A stretch of 64,000 bases of DNA from Methylosarcina fibrata AML-C10. Its GTDB lineage: Bacteria > Pseudomonadota > Gammaproteobacteria > Methylococcales > Methylomonadaceae. Position numbers and translations under genes: made by a program. The notes under the pieces were generated by a model. It had not been told where the DNA came from, ran no database searches, and worked only from the letters and a program-made list of their open reading frames with translations. Position 1 is the first letter of the stretch, and each line of letters begins with the position of its first letter. The stretch spans positions 1,996,990 through 2,060,989 of the forward strand of contig NZ_KB889965.1 of assembly GCF_000372865.1 (NCBI RefSeq), given 5' to 3'. Of this stretch, positions 26,368-34,913 are shown one piece after another.

Positions 26368-28014
26368 TTAGGCCTCCGCCGCGCGGCCTTTTTGGGGAAA
26401 GAGCCCGCGCGGACGTTTTTGGATGAACAGAATGATAAACACCAGCACCAGAATTTTCGCCAGAACCGCCCCGGCGTACGGCTCCAGAAACTTGTTGGCG
26501 ATCCCCAGCGAAAAGCCGGCGACCAGGGTTCCGAAAAGATTGCCGACACCGCCGAATACCACGACCATGAATGAATCGACAATGTACGCCTGGCCCAGAT
26601 TGGGGCCGACGTTGGTGATCTGGCTCAAGGCGACGCCGGCCACTCCGGCAATGCCCGAGCCGAGCCCGAACGTCAGGGCGTCCACCCGCCCGGTGGGTAT
26701 GCCCATGGCTCTGGCCATGGTGCGGTTTTGCGCAACGGCCCTGACTTCCAGCCCCAGGCGGGTACGCTTGAGAATCTGCAATAGCAGAAAAAACACCAAG
26801 AGGCAGAACACCAGAATATAAAAGCGGTTCCAGGTCAGCGACAGAAAATCGTTGATCTGCCAGGAGCCGCTCATCCAGCCGGGGGTGGCGACGCTGCGGT
26901 TCAGCGGCGAAAACACCGAGCGGACGCTTTGCTGAAGAATCAGGCTGACGCCGAAGGTCGCCAGCAAGGTTTCCAGCGGCCGGCCGTAGAGAAAGCGGAT
27001 GATGCCGCGCTCGATCGCAATGCCGGCCAAGGCGGCCATCAGGAACGCGGCCGGTATTGCCAGCACGACCGACAGTCCCAGATGATTCGGCAAGAGTTGC
27101 TGCATGACATAGGTGGTATAGGCCCCCAGCATCATCAGCTCGCCGTGGGCCATGTTGATAACGCCCATCACGCCGAAGGTGATTGCCAGCCCGATGGCCG
27201 CCAGCACCAGCACCGCGCCGAGGCTCAAACCGAAAAATACGGTTTCGGCTGCGGCATACAGATTCAACCGGGTATCGATGTCGCGAAGCGCCAGAGCCGC
27301 TCGATTACGGATTTCTTCGTCCGATTCGGTAAGACCGCCGCCGGCGTCCTTTTCGACGATCGCCTTCAAGCGGTTGACGACCTCGATGCTGTCGTGATCC
27401 TTCAGCGCGGCGATGGCTTTCAGACGGACTTTCCTGTCCGCACTGTCCATGTCCTGCAATAAAAATACCCGGTCGATTTCCTGTCGCACGCCGTCATCCG
27501 TTTCATAGGCCCGATGCGCCTGCAGCAAGGCCAGCGACCGGACGTCCGGATTTTTTGCCATCGCCCGGACCGCCTCCAGACGCAGCGCGGCCTTCCCGGA
27601 TTTCAACTGCAACTGGCCGATCGTCTTGCGCAAACCCGACCTGAGCTTATTGGTGACCTGAATTTTAACCAGAGCATCGCGTGCCATCGTCCCGGCCGCC
27701 TTTCCTCCGGCCGCCTCCGACACACGATAGTCTTGCCCTTCTTCCTGTACGATTACGACCTGCCCGTCCGCACGGAGCGCATAGAGCCGGCCTTCCAATA
27801 GCGCTTGCAGAACAGGAAGGCCCTGGGCGGAGTCCAGCTCGGCCAATTGTTCAATGGCCTGTTCCCGCTCCGGCATCGAGCCCTGGCTGATACGGTTCAA
27901 AGCGGCGATAAAAGCCTCGTTCTTACCGGACTCCTGACCCCATGCCGACAGCGAAGCCAGCCAAATCAGCACGGCCAGAGCGCCTCCAAGTCGCCTGCAA
28001 GCATTCGCCTTCAT
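26368..28014 (-). CDS. urtB: Urea ABC transporter permease UrtB
   Basis: A 548-residue LivH-type permease with a signal peptide (residues 1-25), the long periplasmic extension typical of UrtB (about 30-250, HEAT-like helices) and a C-terminal membrane domain with LGAVLVLAAIGLAITFGVMG, NMAHGELMMLGAYTTYVMQQ, GVSLILQQSVRSVFSP and FMVVVFGGVGNLFGTLVAG. The ATG at 28014 is chosen because it begins a normal signal peptide. The open frame above it has no such character. A hairpin separates it from urtA. Confidence 0.93.
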   Translation of the reverse strand: MKANACRRLGGALAVLIWLASLSAWGQESGKNEAFIAALNRISQGSMPEREQAIEQLAELDSAQGLPVLQALLEGRLYALRADGQVVIVQEEGQDYRVSEAAGGKAAGTMARDALVKIQVTNKLRSGLRKTIGQLQLKSGKAALRLEAVRAMAKNPDVRSLALLQAHRAYETDDGVRQEIDRVFLLQDMDSADRKVRLKAIAALKDHDSIEVVNRLKAIVEKDAGGGLTESDEEIRNRAALALRDIDTRLNLYAAAETVFFGLSLGAVLVLAAIGLAITFGVMGVINMAHGELMMLGAYTTYVMQQLLPNHLGLSVVLAIPAAFLMAALAGIAIERGIIRFLYGRPLETLLATFGVSLILQQSVRSVFSPLNRSVATPGWMSGSWQINDFLSLTWNRFYILVFCLLVFFLLLQILKRTRLGLEVRAVAQNRTMARAMGIPTGRVDALTFGLGSGIAGVAGVALSQITNVGPNLGQAYIVDSFMVVVFGGVGNLFGTLVAGFSLGIANKFLEPYAGAVLAKILVLVFIILFIQKRPRGLFPQKGRAAEA

Positions 28015-28067
28015 AAGTTTTCCTCTCAATCGCCGCGTCGTTGACGGCCGTTGTGATTCAATCGGCG

Positions 28068-28093
28068 CCGGGACTTCCCTGCGGAAGCCCCGG
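28068..28093 (-). promoter_or_regulatory. Hairpin between urtA and urtB
   Basis: Bases 28068-28078 pair with 28083-28093 over ten base pairs with one internal mismatch, closing a four-base loop. No T run follows on the minus strand, so it is more likely an RNA-stability or processing hairpin than a terminator. Such structures often keep the binding-protein message more abundant than the permease message. Confidence 0.5.
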
Positions 28094-28106
28094 CCGTTGC
28101 TGTCGA

Positions 28107-29414
28107 TCAATAGTTTTGACCCGAACATTTTTTGGTTTTGGTATTGTAATTGCCGCAACTGATCGGGGCGGTCCAGTCGGCAATGATCGGTTTGCTTTCC
28201 GGCAGATAATCGGACCAGGCGTCGCCGTCGACCACCTTATTGGTTTGCCATACCGTCAGGAACTGGCCGTTGTCCTGAATCTCGCCGATCAACACGGGCT
28301 TGCTGATGTGGTGGTTCGGCAGCATCTTCGAAATGCCTCCGGTCAGGTTCGGAAACTCCACGCCGATAATGGCTTTTTGCACCGCATCGGGGTCGGTGGT
28401 GCCGGCCTTTTCCACCGCCTTCACCCACATGTTGAAGCCGATGTAATGCGCCTCCATCGGATCGTTGGTCACCCGTTTCGGATTCTTGATGAAATTGTGC
28501 CACTGCTCGATAAAGGCGGCGTTTTTGGTGGTGTCGACGCTCATGAAATAATTCCAGGCCGCCAGATGGCCGACCAGCGGCTTGGTGTCGATGCCCGACA
28601 GCTCTTCTTCGCCGACCGAAAACGCAACGACCGGGATGTCTTCGGCGGAAACGCCCTGATTGCCCAGCTCCTTGTAGAAAGGCACGTTAGCGTCGCCGTT
28701 GATCGTCGAGACGACGGCCGTTTTCTTGCCGGCCGAACCGAACTTCTTGATGTCGGCGACGATGCTTTGCCAGTCCGAATGGCCGAACGGCGTGTAGTTG
28801 ATCAGGATGTCTTTCGACTTGACGCCTTTCGCCTTCAGATACGCTTCGAGAATCTTGTTGGTGGTGCGCGGATAGACGTAGTCGGTCCCCGCCAGCACCC
28901 AACGCTTGACTTTCAGGTCGTTCATCAGATAATCCACCGCCGGAATCGCCTGCTGGTTCGGCGCGGCCCCCGTGTAGAACACGTTCTTCGAGGATTCCTC
29001 GCCCTCATACTGGACCGGATAAAACAAAACGCCGTTCAGCTCTTCGATCACCGGCAGTACCGACTTGCGCGATACCGACGTCCAGCAGCCGAAGATCGCG
29101 GCAACCTTGTCCTTGGTCAGCAGCTCGCGCGCCTTTTCGGCAAACAGCGGCCAGTTCGACGCGGGGTCGACCACCACCGCTTCCAGCTTTTTGCCGAGCA
29201 GGCCGCCTTTCTTGTTCTGCTCGTCGACCAGCATCAGCATCGTGTCTTTCAGCGTGGTTTCGCTGATCGCCATCGTGCCGGACAAGGAATGCAGAATGCC
29301 GACCTTGATCGTCTCTTCGGCCCGTGCAGTGCTTGCCAAAGCCATAGCCGCCACTGCGGCGGCAAAAACAAAAAGTTTTTGCATGTCCGATAATTTTGAA
29401 ATGATCTTAAACAT
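28107..29414 (-). CDS. urtA: Urea ABC transporter substrate-binding protein UrtA
   Basis: A 435-residue periplasmic binding protein with a signal peptide cleaved after STARA. Mature motifs typical of UrtA/FmdD-like urea and amide binders are EETIKVGILHSLSGTMAISE, AVVVDPASNWPLFAEKAREL, FGCWTSVSRKSVLPVIEELN, LFYPVQYEGEESSKNVFYTG and LAGTDYVYPRTTNKILEAYL. The ATG at 29414 is supported by AAGGAA about 8 bases upstream. The later in-frame ATG has no such site. It is the first transporter gene after the porin. Confidence 0.95.
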   Translation of the reverse strand: MFKIISKLSDMQKLFVFAAAVAAMALASTARAEETIKVGILHSLSGTMAISETTLKDTMLMLVDEQNKKGGLLGKKLEAVVVDPASNWPLFAEKARELLTKDKVAAIFGCWTSVSRKSVLPVIEELNGVLFYPVQYEGEESSKNVFYTGAAPNQQAIPAVDYLMNDLKVKRWVLAGTDYVYPRTTNKILEAYLKAKGVKSKDILINYTPFGHSDWQSIVADIKKFGSAGKKTAVVSTINGDANVPFYKELGNQGVSAEDIPVVAFSVGEEELSGIDTKPLVGHLAAWNYFMSVDTTKNAAFIEQWHNFIKNPKRVTNDPMEAHYIGFNMWVKAVEKAGTTDPDAVQKAIIGVEFPNLTGGISKMLPNHHISKPVLIGEIQDNGQFLTVWQTNKVVDGDAWSDYLPESKPIIADWTAPISCGNYNTKTKKCSGQNY

Positions 29415-29447
29415 GGAAATTCCTTGGTATCGTTTACGAAAATGGAT

Positions 29448-30728
29448 TTAAATCTGAATCTGAACGCCAAGCTTGATTGCGTTCGTGAAAGTGCCGTTGG
29501 CGCCGGGGTTCCAGATGCCGCCTCCGCCGGAGAGGTCGCCGCCCTGCCACAGCAGCGAGACGCGAGCGTTGTGCCCGTCGATGACATAATTGATGCCGCC
29601 TTCATACTCGCTTTGGTCCGGTCCGTTCTGGCGCATGACTTCGGTATACATGACGTAAGGCTGGAACTGACCTATCCAGACTTTTTTCGGAATCAGATAC
29701 AACAGGTTGCCGGTGACGGAATTGCCCTGGAAGGCGGAATTGGCGGGACCGTTCCAGCCGCCTGCCTGGAAGTAATTGGTGTCCGTTGCCGGATCGCCGC
29801 TGTTCTGAGAGAAATTGCTGATGCCGAAATGTTTGTATTCGCCGTTGGCGGTCAATACGCCGCCATTACCGAACACCTTTTCGAACTTGACATCGCCGCC
29901 GGCCAACAGAAAATTTCCGGGATGCTGCAGACTGCCCGCGCCGTCTTCCTGATATTGCGCGAAGCCGGCTATCGTCAGCACGTCGCCGTCGGCGCCGTAA
30001 GCGGTGCCTCCGGTGTAATAACCGGGCGCTTTTTCGACGTTCAGAACGTTATAAGCGATACGGGTCGCATAGAGCAGGTTGCTGTCGCGGTTGGCGGTCG
30101 GCAAACCGCCGTTGCTGCGCTTCAGTCCTTCGAACACGCCGAATACGTATTTCAGATGCCCATCAAACGCCGCACCCCATAAATTGAAGCCCTCGTCTCG
30201 GCCGAAGGTGCCCGCATCGGGCCCCGGCAGTACACTTTGAATCGTCGAATCGGACGGCTCGAACGGCGTCTTGAACGGCTCGAACGTGGCGCTGTAGAAC
30301 GGCCCGTTCATTTCGATACGACCTTCCGGCACCAGTTGGCGGCCCAGCCAGAGGTTCGCATAATCGTTGAACTCGAATTTGACGATGCCGTCCAGAATGC
30401 GGATGTCCCCGCCGTCGCCGCAGTTCGCACACTCGGTGTTGAATTCCAGCTTGATGTATTTGTGAAGCTGGGCATTCATGTAAAGACGCAGGTTGTTCAA
30501 CTGGAAATCGGTCGACCATTTGTTGCCGGTCGCTCCCGCCGTATCTTCCGAACTCGAGAAGCTGGTTCTTATGCCGGCCCCGATGCTGACCCATTTGGTA
30601 TCGTCAATTTTAAAAGTTGCCCCGGCCTGGGAGGCAGGCCCGTACCCGGCCGCGGCAACCGCCAACGCGAGCGCCGGCAGTACCGAAGCCGTTTGCCTGT
30701 TCGCCTTTCGCCCGATAGAATCGTTCAT
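29448..30728 (-). CDS. Outer-membrane porin heading the urea operon
   Basis: A 426-residue beta-barrel porin: signal peptide ending near ASQAGA, then alternating strands such as WVSIGAGIRTSFSSS, LRLYMNAQLHKYIKLEFNTE, IVKFEFNDYANLWLGRQLVP and LYLIPKKVWIGQFQPYVMYT, ending in an aromatic-poor LGVQIQI strand. It lies 33 bases before urtA on the same strand, so it is probably the outer-membrane entry route for urea or short amides. Porins of this type are also found with FmdABC/urt genes in other bacteria. Substrate is inferred from context only. Confidence 0.8.
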   Translation of the reverse strand: MNDSIGRKANRQTASVLPALALAVAAAGYGPASQAGATFKIDDTKWVSIGAGIRTSFSSSEDTAGATGNKWSTDFQLNNLRLYMNAQLHKYIKLEFNTECANCGDGGDIRILDGIVKFEFNDYANLWLGRQLVPEGRIEMNGPFYSATFEPFKTPFEPSDSTIQSVLPGPDAGTFGRDEGFNLWGAAFDGHLKYVFGVFEGLKRSNGGLPTANRDSNLLYATRIAYNVLNVEKAPGYYTGGTAYGADGDVLTIAGFAQYQEDGAGSLQHPGNFLLAGGDVKFEKVFGNGGVLTANGEYKHFGISNFSQNSGDPATDTNYFQAGGWNGPANSAFQGNSVTGNLLYLIPKKVWIGQFQPYVMYTEVMRQNGPDQSEYEGGINYVIDGHNARVSLLWQGGDLSGGGGIWNPGANGTFTNAIKLGVQIQI

Positions 30729-30818
30729 GTTAAACCCCCGGTTATTCGTCAGATAGAATGTGTATGCAGCCTCATGGGCTGTGGAGGATTATTCGGGGGC
30801 GGACGATTTGGCACAATC

Positions 30819-30846
30819 CGTCATCTGACTGATCAGTCAAATGACG
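30819..30846. promoter_or_regulatory. 28-base palindrome, TetR-type operator candidate
   Basis: The core TGACTGATCAGTCA (30826-30839) is a perfect palindrome. CGTCAT (30819-30824) and ATGACG (30841-30846) extend it with one mismatched pair. It sits 91 bases before the porin start and 61 bases before the start at 30907 of the divergent gene, a good place to control both. The core resembles operators of TetR-family repressors. No TetR gene is in the window. Confidence 0.55.
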
Positions 30847-30906
30847 TATGGCCATGTCGTCCTTACTTTTTTAAACTGCCGAAAGGCAATAGACGCTGGC
30901 TTTATC

Positions 30907-31707
30907 ATGAAAACACACTCACCAACCTGCATGCGCAGGATAGCCCTCGTGACGGCGCTCAATCTGGCGGCCGGCTGCACGGCGCTTGCCGGGGAAGAAC
31001 TTTCCGGGCACGTCGACAAGGCGGCCGTCCGCAACATCGAAGTGATCCTCGCCGAAGACAATCTCGACCAGTTCGGCCCTTCCCTGCCCGAAGCCTCGAT
31101 GGTTGCGCAAATCGTCAAAAACCTAGCCGAGTGGAACTATCCGGTGCAACGGCCCGGTAAGGAAGGTTTTTCCCATACTCTGAAGGCGCAGCTCGGACGG
31201 ATCACCCATCAAGGCACTCCGACCGGATTCTCGTTCAATATGGGCAATTCGGACCCGCGCGCGCAAGAGTTTCAGAAAGCCGACGTACTGACGATTCGAT
31301 GCAGTTTAACGTCCAACAAGAATCCGCATGAACAAGTGATGTCGGCGACGGAATTCAGCGCCAATCCGATCAAGCGCCTGGTCGGGAAACCGGAAGCACG
31401 GGAACAACTGGTCCAGTCCTTGATCGACCACATCAGCAGCGCTTGCTACAATCTGCTGGACGATCTGGAACTGGATCAATCAAGCTCCCCGGACGCCCCC
31501 GCCGCCGCTGCCGGCGGTTCCGTCAAGAAACCGCGCTGGATGCCGGCCGTTCGCATCGAGGTTCAGAACGAACCTGAGCCGGCCTCCAACAAAACCGGCG
31601 AGAACGCCAAGGGCAACCCCCAAACCACGGAAGAGCCGCGCAAGAAGGTGATCATTCAAAACCAGGGTACGCCGGTTATTTTGAAGTTCGGGTATGAGCG
31701 GATGTAG
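30907..31707 (+). CDS. Exported protein of unknown function
   Basis: A 266-residue protein from the ATG at 30907; the frame is open from 30841, but the added part is not a signal sequence. MKTHSPTCMRRIALVTALNL then AAGCTALAG forms a signal peptide with a possible lipobox (AAGC). The mature part has NIEVILAEDNLDQFGPSLPE and VLTIRCSLTSNKNPHEQVMS, a Pro/Ala spacer near 200, and a basic C-terminal stretch. I recognise no family. It is transcribed away from the porin and shares the palindromic spacer with it, so joint regulation with urea uptake is possible. Confidence 0.6.
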   Translation: MKTHSPTCMRRIALVTALNLAAGCTALAGEELSGHVDKAAVRNIEVILAEDNLDQFGPSLPEASMVAQIVKNLAEWNYPVQRPGKEGFSHTLKAQLGRITHQGTPTGFSFNMGNSDPRAQEFQKADVLTIRCSLTSNKNPHEQVMSATEFSANPIKRLVGKPEAREQLVQSLIDHISSACYNLLDDLELDQSSSPDAPAAAAGGSVKKPRWMPAVRIEVQNEPEPASNKTGENAKGNPQTTEEPRKKVIIQNQGTPVILKFGYERM

Positions 31708-31738
31708 GCAGAGTTGGAGCTTTGCGGAAACTTAGAGC

Positions 31739-31852
31739 GTAGATTGGGGTGACGACAGGAACCCCAACACGCTCCACTCCCCCGCCTCCACGCACGATTT
31801 TGAACTCCCGAAGACGGATGGCATTGGGGTTCGCACGCTTACCCCAACCTAC
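31739..31852. repeat. Paired REP-like hairpins
   Basis: Two hairpins with identical seven-base stems TTGGGGT/ACCCCAA and ten-base loops lie at 31744-31767 and 31824-31847. The outer arms GTAG(A/G)TTGGGGT at 31739 and its complement ending at 31852 make the whole block an inverted repeat. It fills the space between the exported-protein gene and DUF3565. The layout is that of REP/BIME elements. Confidence 0.6.
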
Positions 31853-32048
31853 CCCACATACGCGATGGCCTCACCGCCGGTTTTCTTTTAACCGGTGTGC
31901 TTTGGGTCGATGATAGCGGCTACCGATTTCCTATGCAGATCGACATGACGAACACCCGCGGCGTCGACCTGTCCTGGCCGCCGTCAATCCGTCTGGTGAC
32001 GCCAAAATGGCCTTTGGCATTTGTAAACGGCCAGCCCAAGCATGACGG

Positions 32049-32255
32049 TTATCGGTGATCCGGTGGCTCTCCAGCATCACATTTCTTGCACTGAAGCTTA
32101 TTGCCAATCACTGACGCACGACCTTCGAGCGTAACGACCCAAGGGCGATTAACCCAAGGCGGATCGTGGCGCATATGCTGAAAATGTCCACACTCGAGCT
32201 CGGCCACCCAGTGATTTTCTTCGTCTTGGTGAAAACCGACAATGCTACGTTCCAT
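32049..32255 (-). CDS. DUF3565 family protein
   Basis: A 68-residue protein: MERSIVGFHQDEENHWVAEL, CGHFQHMRHDPPWVNRPWVV, then LQCKKCDAGE. The CGH and CKKC cysteines and the His pattern suggest a small metal-binding (zinc-ribbon-like) fold typical of the DUF3565 family. ATG at 32255 is chosen over the GTG two codons earlier. Its function is not known. It follows the CopD-like gene by 18 bases, so the two are probably co-transcribed. Confidence 0.8.
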   Translation of the reverse strand: MERSIVGFHQDEENHWVAELECGHFQHMRHDPPWVNRPWVVTLEGRASVIGNKLQCKKCDAGEPPDHR

Positions 32256-32273
32256 AAGCACCTTGGGTAGGAG

Positions 32274-32717
32274 TCATGCCAGCAGGACTCCTCGAAATGA
32301 AACCCCAACAAGGACGAACCCTACTGAGGCCATGGTGACGAGAACGATTCTGTGCGCCATCGCGGGGAGGGTTGATGCGCTGAGATTGGGAATGACGCGA
32401 AACCGGGCGTCCAGCGCGGTGAGGACGGTGACGATCAACAAGGCGAGCTTAAGCGCGACAAGCTTGCCCTGCGGAGTGCTCGCGGTAATCCAGGCGGAGA
32501 AATCGGGCACTAACAGATGAGCCATCCAAAGACCCGAAACCACTTGAACGAGCAAAGCCGGCATACCGATGCGTTCGAATTCCGATTCGAAATCGAGCAA
32601 TATCTTTGGATCTTGCGCCGCCAACGCGCGAGGAAGAACTGTGAAGGCCAGCACCAAGTGCCCGCCAGTCCATACCGTTGCAGCCAGAACGTGGGCTAAG
32701 AGTACGTAGCTGTACAT
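32274..32717 (-). CDS. CopD-like integral membrane protein
   Basis: A 147-residue protein with four hydrophobic helices: YVLLAHVLAATVWTGGHLVL, MPALLVQVVSGLWMAHLL, LVALKLALLIVTVLTALDA and RIVLVTMASVGFVLVGVSF. The His in the first and second helices and overall build fit the CopD/DUF4149-type family of small copper- or haem-linked membrane proteins. Its role is uncertain. First in a two-gene unit with the DUF3565 gene. Confidence 0.7.
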   Translation of the reverse strand: MYSYVLLAHVLAATVWTGGHLVLAFTVLPRALAAQDPKILLDFESEFERIGMPALLVQVVSGLWMAHLLVPDFSAWITASTPQGKLVALKLALLIVTVLTALDARFRVIPNLSASTLPAMAHRIVLVTMASVGFVLVGVSFRGVLLA

Positions 32718-33066
32718 AAGTGCGACCTAAAAATATTGTTCAGACCGACCTAACGTACGTTTTTTCCTGTCCGTTTGTCAAGAATGGCGCTTGAACTCCT
32801 CGCCATTCTCCGTGCGAAACGCGTCAATACCGGTCTATGCGCCCGGAACGGTGAGGCTCCCCAAGCGGTAGCCGGAAGTCGGTTTGATGATATTATCCAT
32901 ACCGGATGCACGCCATGCGCGGCTCCGCTCAAAATGCGCAACAGAAACTCGCCGGCGCTGTTCGGGCATTTTCCAAGACTGGCTTTATCATAGAAAGCGG
33001 GCTCTTAAGCATTGATAACACGAAGAGCATTTCAGACATTCAAATTAAACGATTCGAGGTACCCAT
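32718..33066. other. Divergent intergenic region, no gene
   Basis: Upstream of the CopD-like gene the perfect palindrome AACGTACGTT (32752-32761) could be an operator. The rest shows only short frames with no recognisable content. An AGGTACC stretch before 33067 may help initiate the next gene. Confidence 0.35.
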
Positions 33067-33450
33067 ATGAGCAAGACGCATCCCATCGATCGCCTGCGTG
33101 CGGAAAGCGCGCGTTTCGGCGCCAACCCATATCTATTGACCCAGGGCGACGACGGCCGGCCCCATGCGGTGGCCGTGTCTATCGAATGGCAGGGAGACCG
33201 CATTGTATTGAGCACCGGGGCGCGCAGTACCGCCAATACCGCCGCGCATCCATTGCTCAGCCTGCTGTGGCCGCCGGTCGAGGCCGGCGGCTACAGCCTC
33301 ATTGTCGACGGCAATGGGACCGTGACCGGCAGCGGTTCCGATGCGCGAATTTATATCACGCCCACGCGCGGCGTGCTGCATCGGCCCGGCGTATCGCAAG
33401 TCTCGTCAGAGCTCGGGTGCGGTTCGGACTGCATCCCCTTGCTTGGTTGA
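33067..33450 (+). CDS. Pyridoxamine 5'-phosphate oxidase-like FMN-binding protein
   Basis: A 127-residue split-barrel protein: PYLLTQGDDGRPHAVAVSIE, GDRIVLSTGARSTANTAAHP, LLWPPVEAGGYSLIVDGNG and the C-terminal CGSDCIPLL. It belongs to the PNPOx-like superfamily of small FMN, haem or F420 binders. A true PNPO role in vitamin B6 synthesis is unlikely given its size. It is not obviously part of an operon. Confidence 0.75.
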   Translation: MSKTHPIDRLRAESARFGANPYLLTQGDDGRPHAVAVSIEWQGDRIVLSTGARSTANTAAHPLLSLLWPPVEAGGYSLIVDGNGTVTGSGSDARIYITPTRGVLHRPGVSQVSSELGCGSDCIPLLG

Positions 33451-33687
33451 AGTAAGACAAAGCCCCATCGCCCCAAATACAGCCTGGCATTCATGCAAGA
33501 TACCGCCAAACCGGTGCTTGAAAAAGGCTACAGCCAACTCATCCCGGCCTATTTCCAAGCGCCTGGAGAGCGGAGCGCAAGCCTTTATACTAAATTCAAT
33601 ATCGTCCATGCATTTTAATTATTATGCCCATTGCTTATAATGACCATATTGATTAAAAAATGTAGCTACCAGCGAGGTAAGGCAGGC

Positions 33688-34518
33688 ATGGAACAGAGTA
33701 TGAATGAACTGATGAACCACACGGCCGACATGGGCCAGGCGGAAATGTTTTCCAAGGCCTGGTACAACGAATACTTTCGGCGTGCCGCCGAAAGCTCGGC
33801 CCACTCGCGCTTCTGCGAGGCCGTGTATGGCAGGGACCTGTGCCAGCACGGCATGATGGACCTCGAGGAAATGGATTTTCTGGCTTCATTGCTCAAGCCC
33901 GGCGAAAAGGTGCTGGAAGTCGGCTGCTCGAACGGTTACGTCACCGAATATCTCCACAAAAAGGCCGGTTGCCGCATTCTGGGCCTCGATTACGCGGATG
34001 TCGCCATCGCCCAGGCGCAAGCCAGAAACCAGGGTAAAGCCGGTGCGCTGAATTTCCAGTGCGTGGACCTGATACATGACGAACTGCCGGGCGGCGATTA
34101 CGATGCGATCCTGGCCATCGATTCGATCTATTTCATGGGCGATTACAACAAGACCCTGGCCAAGCTCAACGCCAGGCTGCAGCCCGGCGGCCGCATGATC
34201 ATCGCAGCGTTTCAGACCAAGGAAGAGAGTGACTCCGATGCGATTCTGTCGCCCGGCCATACGCGGATGGACCAGGCTTTAAAGGCCTTGTCGTTCCACT
34301 ACATTCAACACGACTTTACTCCGAACGTCCGCAATCACTGGATCAAGAACTACGAATTCTCCCGCTCGCTCCAGTCCGAGTTTGCCGGCGAAGGCAATGC
34401 CTTTTTGTGCGAAGCGCGCATGGCCGAGAACGGCTGGTTCAAGGATCACGCCGAACGCGGCACGCTGGTCCGGTTTATGTATGTGATTGAGCATAATGCG
34501 GATCTCGCGCTGAGTTAG
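33688..34518 (+). CDS. SAM-dependent methyltransferase
   Basis: A 276-residue class I methyltransferase. Motif I is VLEVGCSNGYVTEYL, the acidic end of strand 2 is ILGLDYADVA, motif II-like is YDAILAIDSIYFMGD, and LQPGGRMIIAAFQ is the usual post-motif strand. ATG at 33688 is chosen (preceded by GAGGTAAGG). The frame is open from 33631, but those residues look untranslated. The acceptor substrate is unknown. It stands alone. Confidence 0.8.
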   Translation: MEQSMNELMNHTADMGQAEMFSKAWYNEYFRRAAESSAHSRFCEAVYGRDLCQHGMMDLEEMDFLASLLKPGEKVLEVGCSNGYVTEYLHKKAGCRILGLDYADVAIAQAQARNQGKAGALNFQCVDLIHDELPGGDYDAILAIDSIYFMGDYNKTLAKLNARLQPGGRMIIAAFQTKEESDSDAILSPGHTRMDQALKALSFHYIQHDFTPNVRNHWIKNYEFSRSLQSEFAGEGNAFLCEARMAENGWFKDHAERGTLVRFMYVIEHNADLALS

Positions 34519-34913
34519 GAGTTTTTCTCCACAATAATACGAAGGCGAAAACAATTCGGATCAGGCCCGACGCGTTGTCCGATGCAAGCCATTCGGTTCG
34601 AGACTGAAACACCCCCAAGGCTTGAATACCCAGGCGAATACGCCGGGTTGACTGTGCTGTTGGCGCAGAGCGCGTCTTGCGCGATGCCGGGCATGGATAT
34701 CGGCGCCAACGCCCAGGCGCCGTCCTTGGCCAAAAGCATCGGCGCACCGATCAATTCCGACGCCGCAGAGTTCGAGACGATCTTCAACGCCGACGCTAAA
34801 ACCGTACTGTTCGTGTCCACACGGCCGGGCAGCATCGAATCTCCAGGCAATCCATACAGCTTCGACGTCTGGATGGCGTACGACGGAGTTTGCCGGGTCG
34901 TCCGGCTGTTGTG
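34519..34913. other. Intergenic, no confident gene
   Basis: Both strands carry open frames of about 110 codons (plus 34582-34917, minus 34515-34850), but neither has a convincing start, family motif or domain. I would not call either a gene without homology evidence. Confidence 0.4.

Noticed and set aside
30729-30906. A TGGCAC stretch suggesting a sigma-54 promoter before the urea operon
   Set aside because: It is on the wrong strand for the porin, and the -12 TTGC element is missing at the required spacing.
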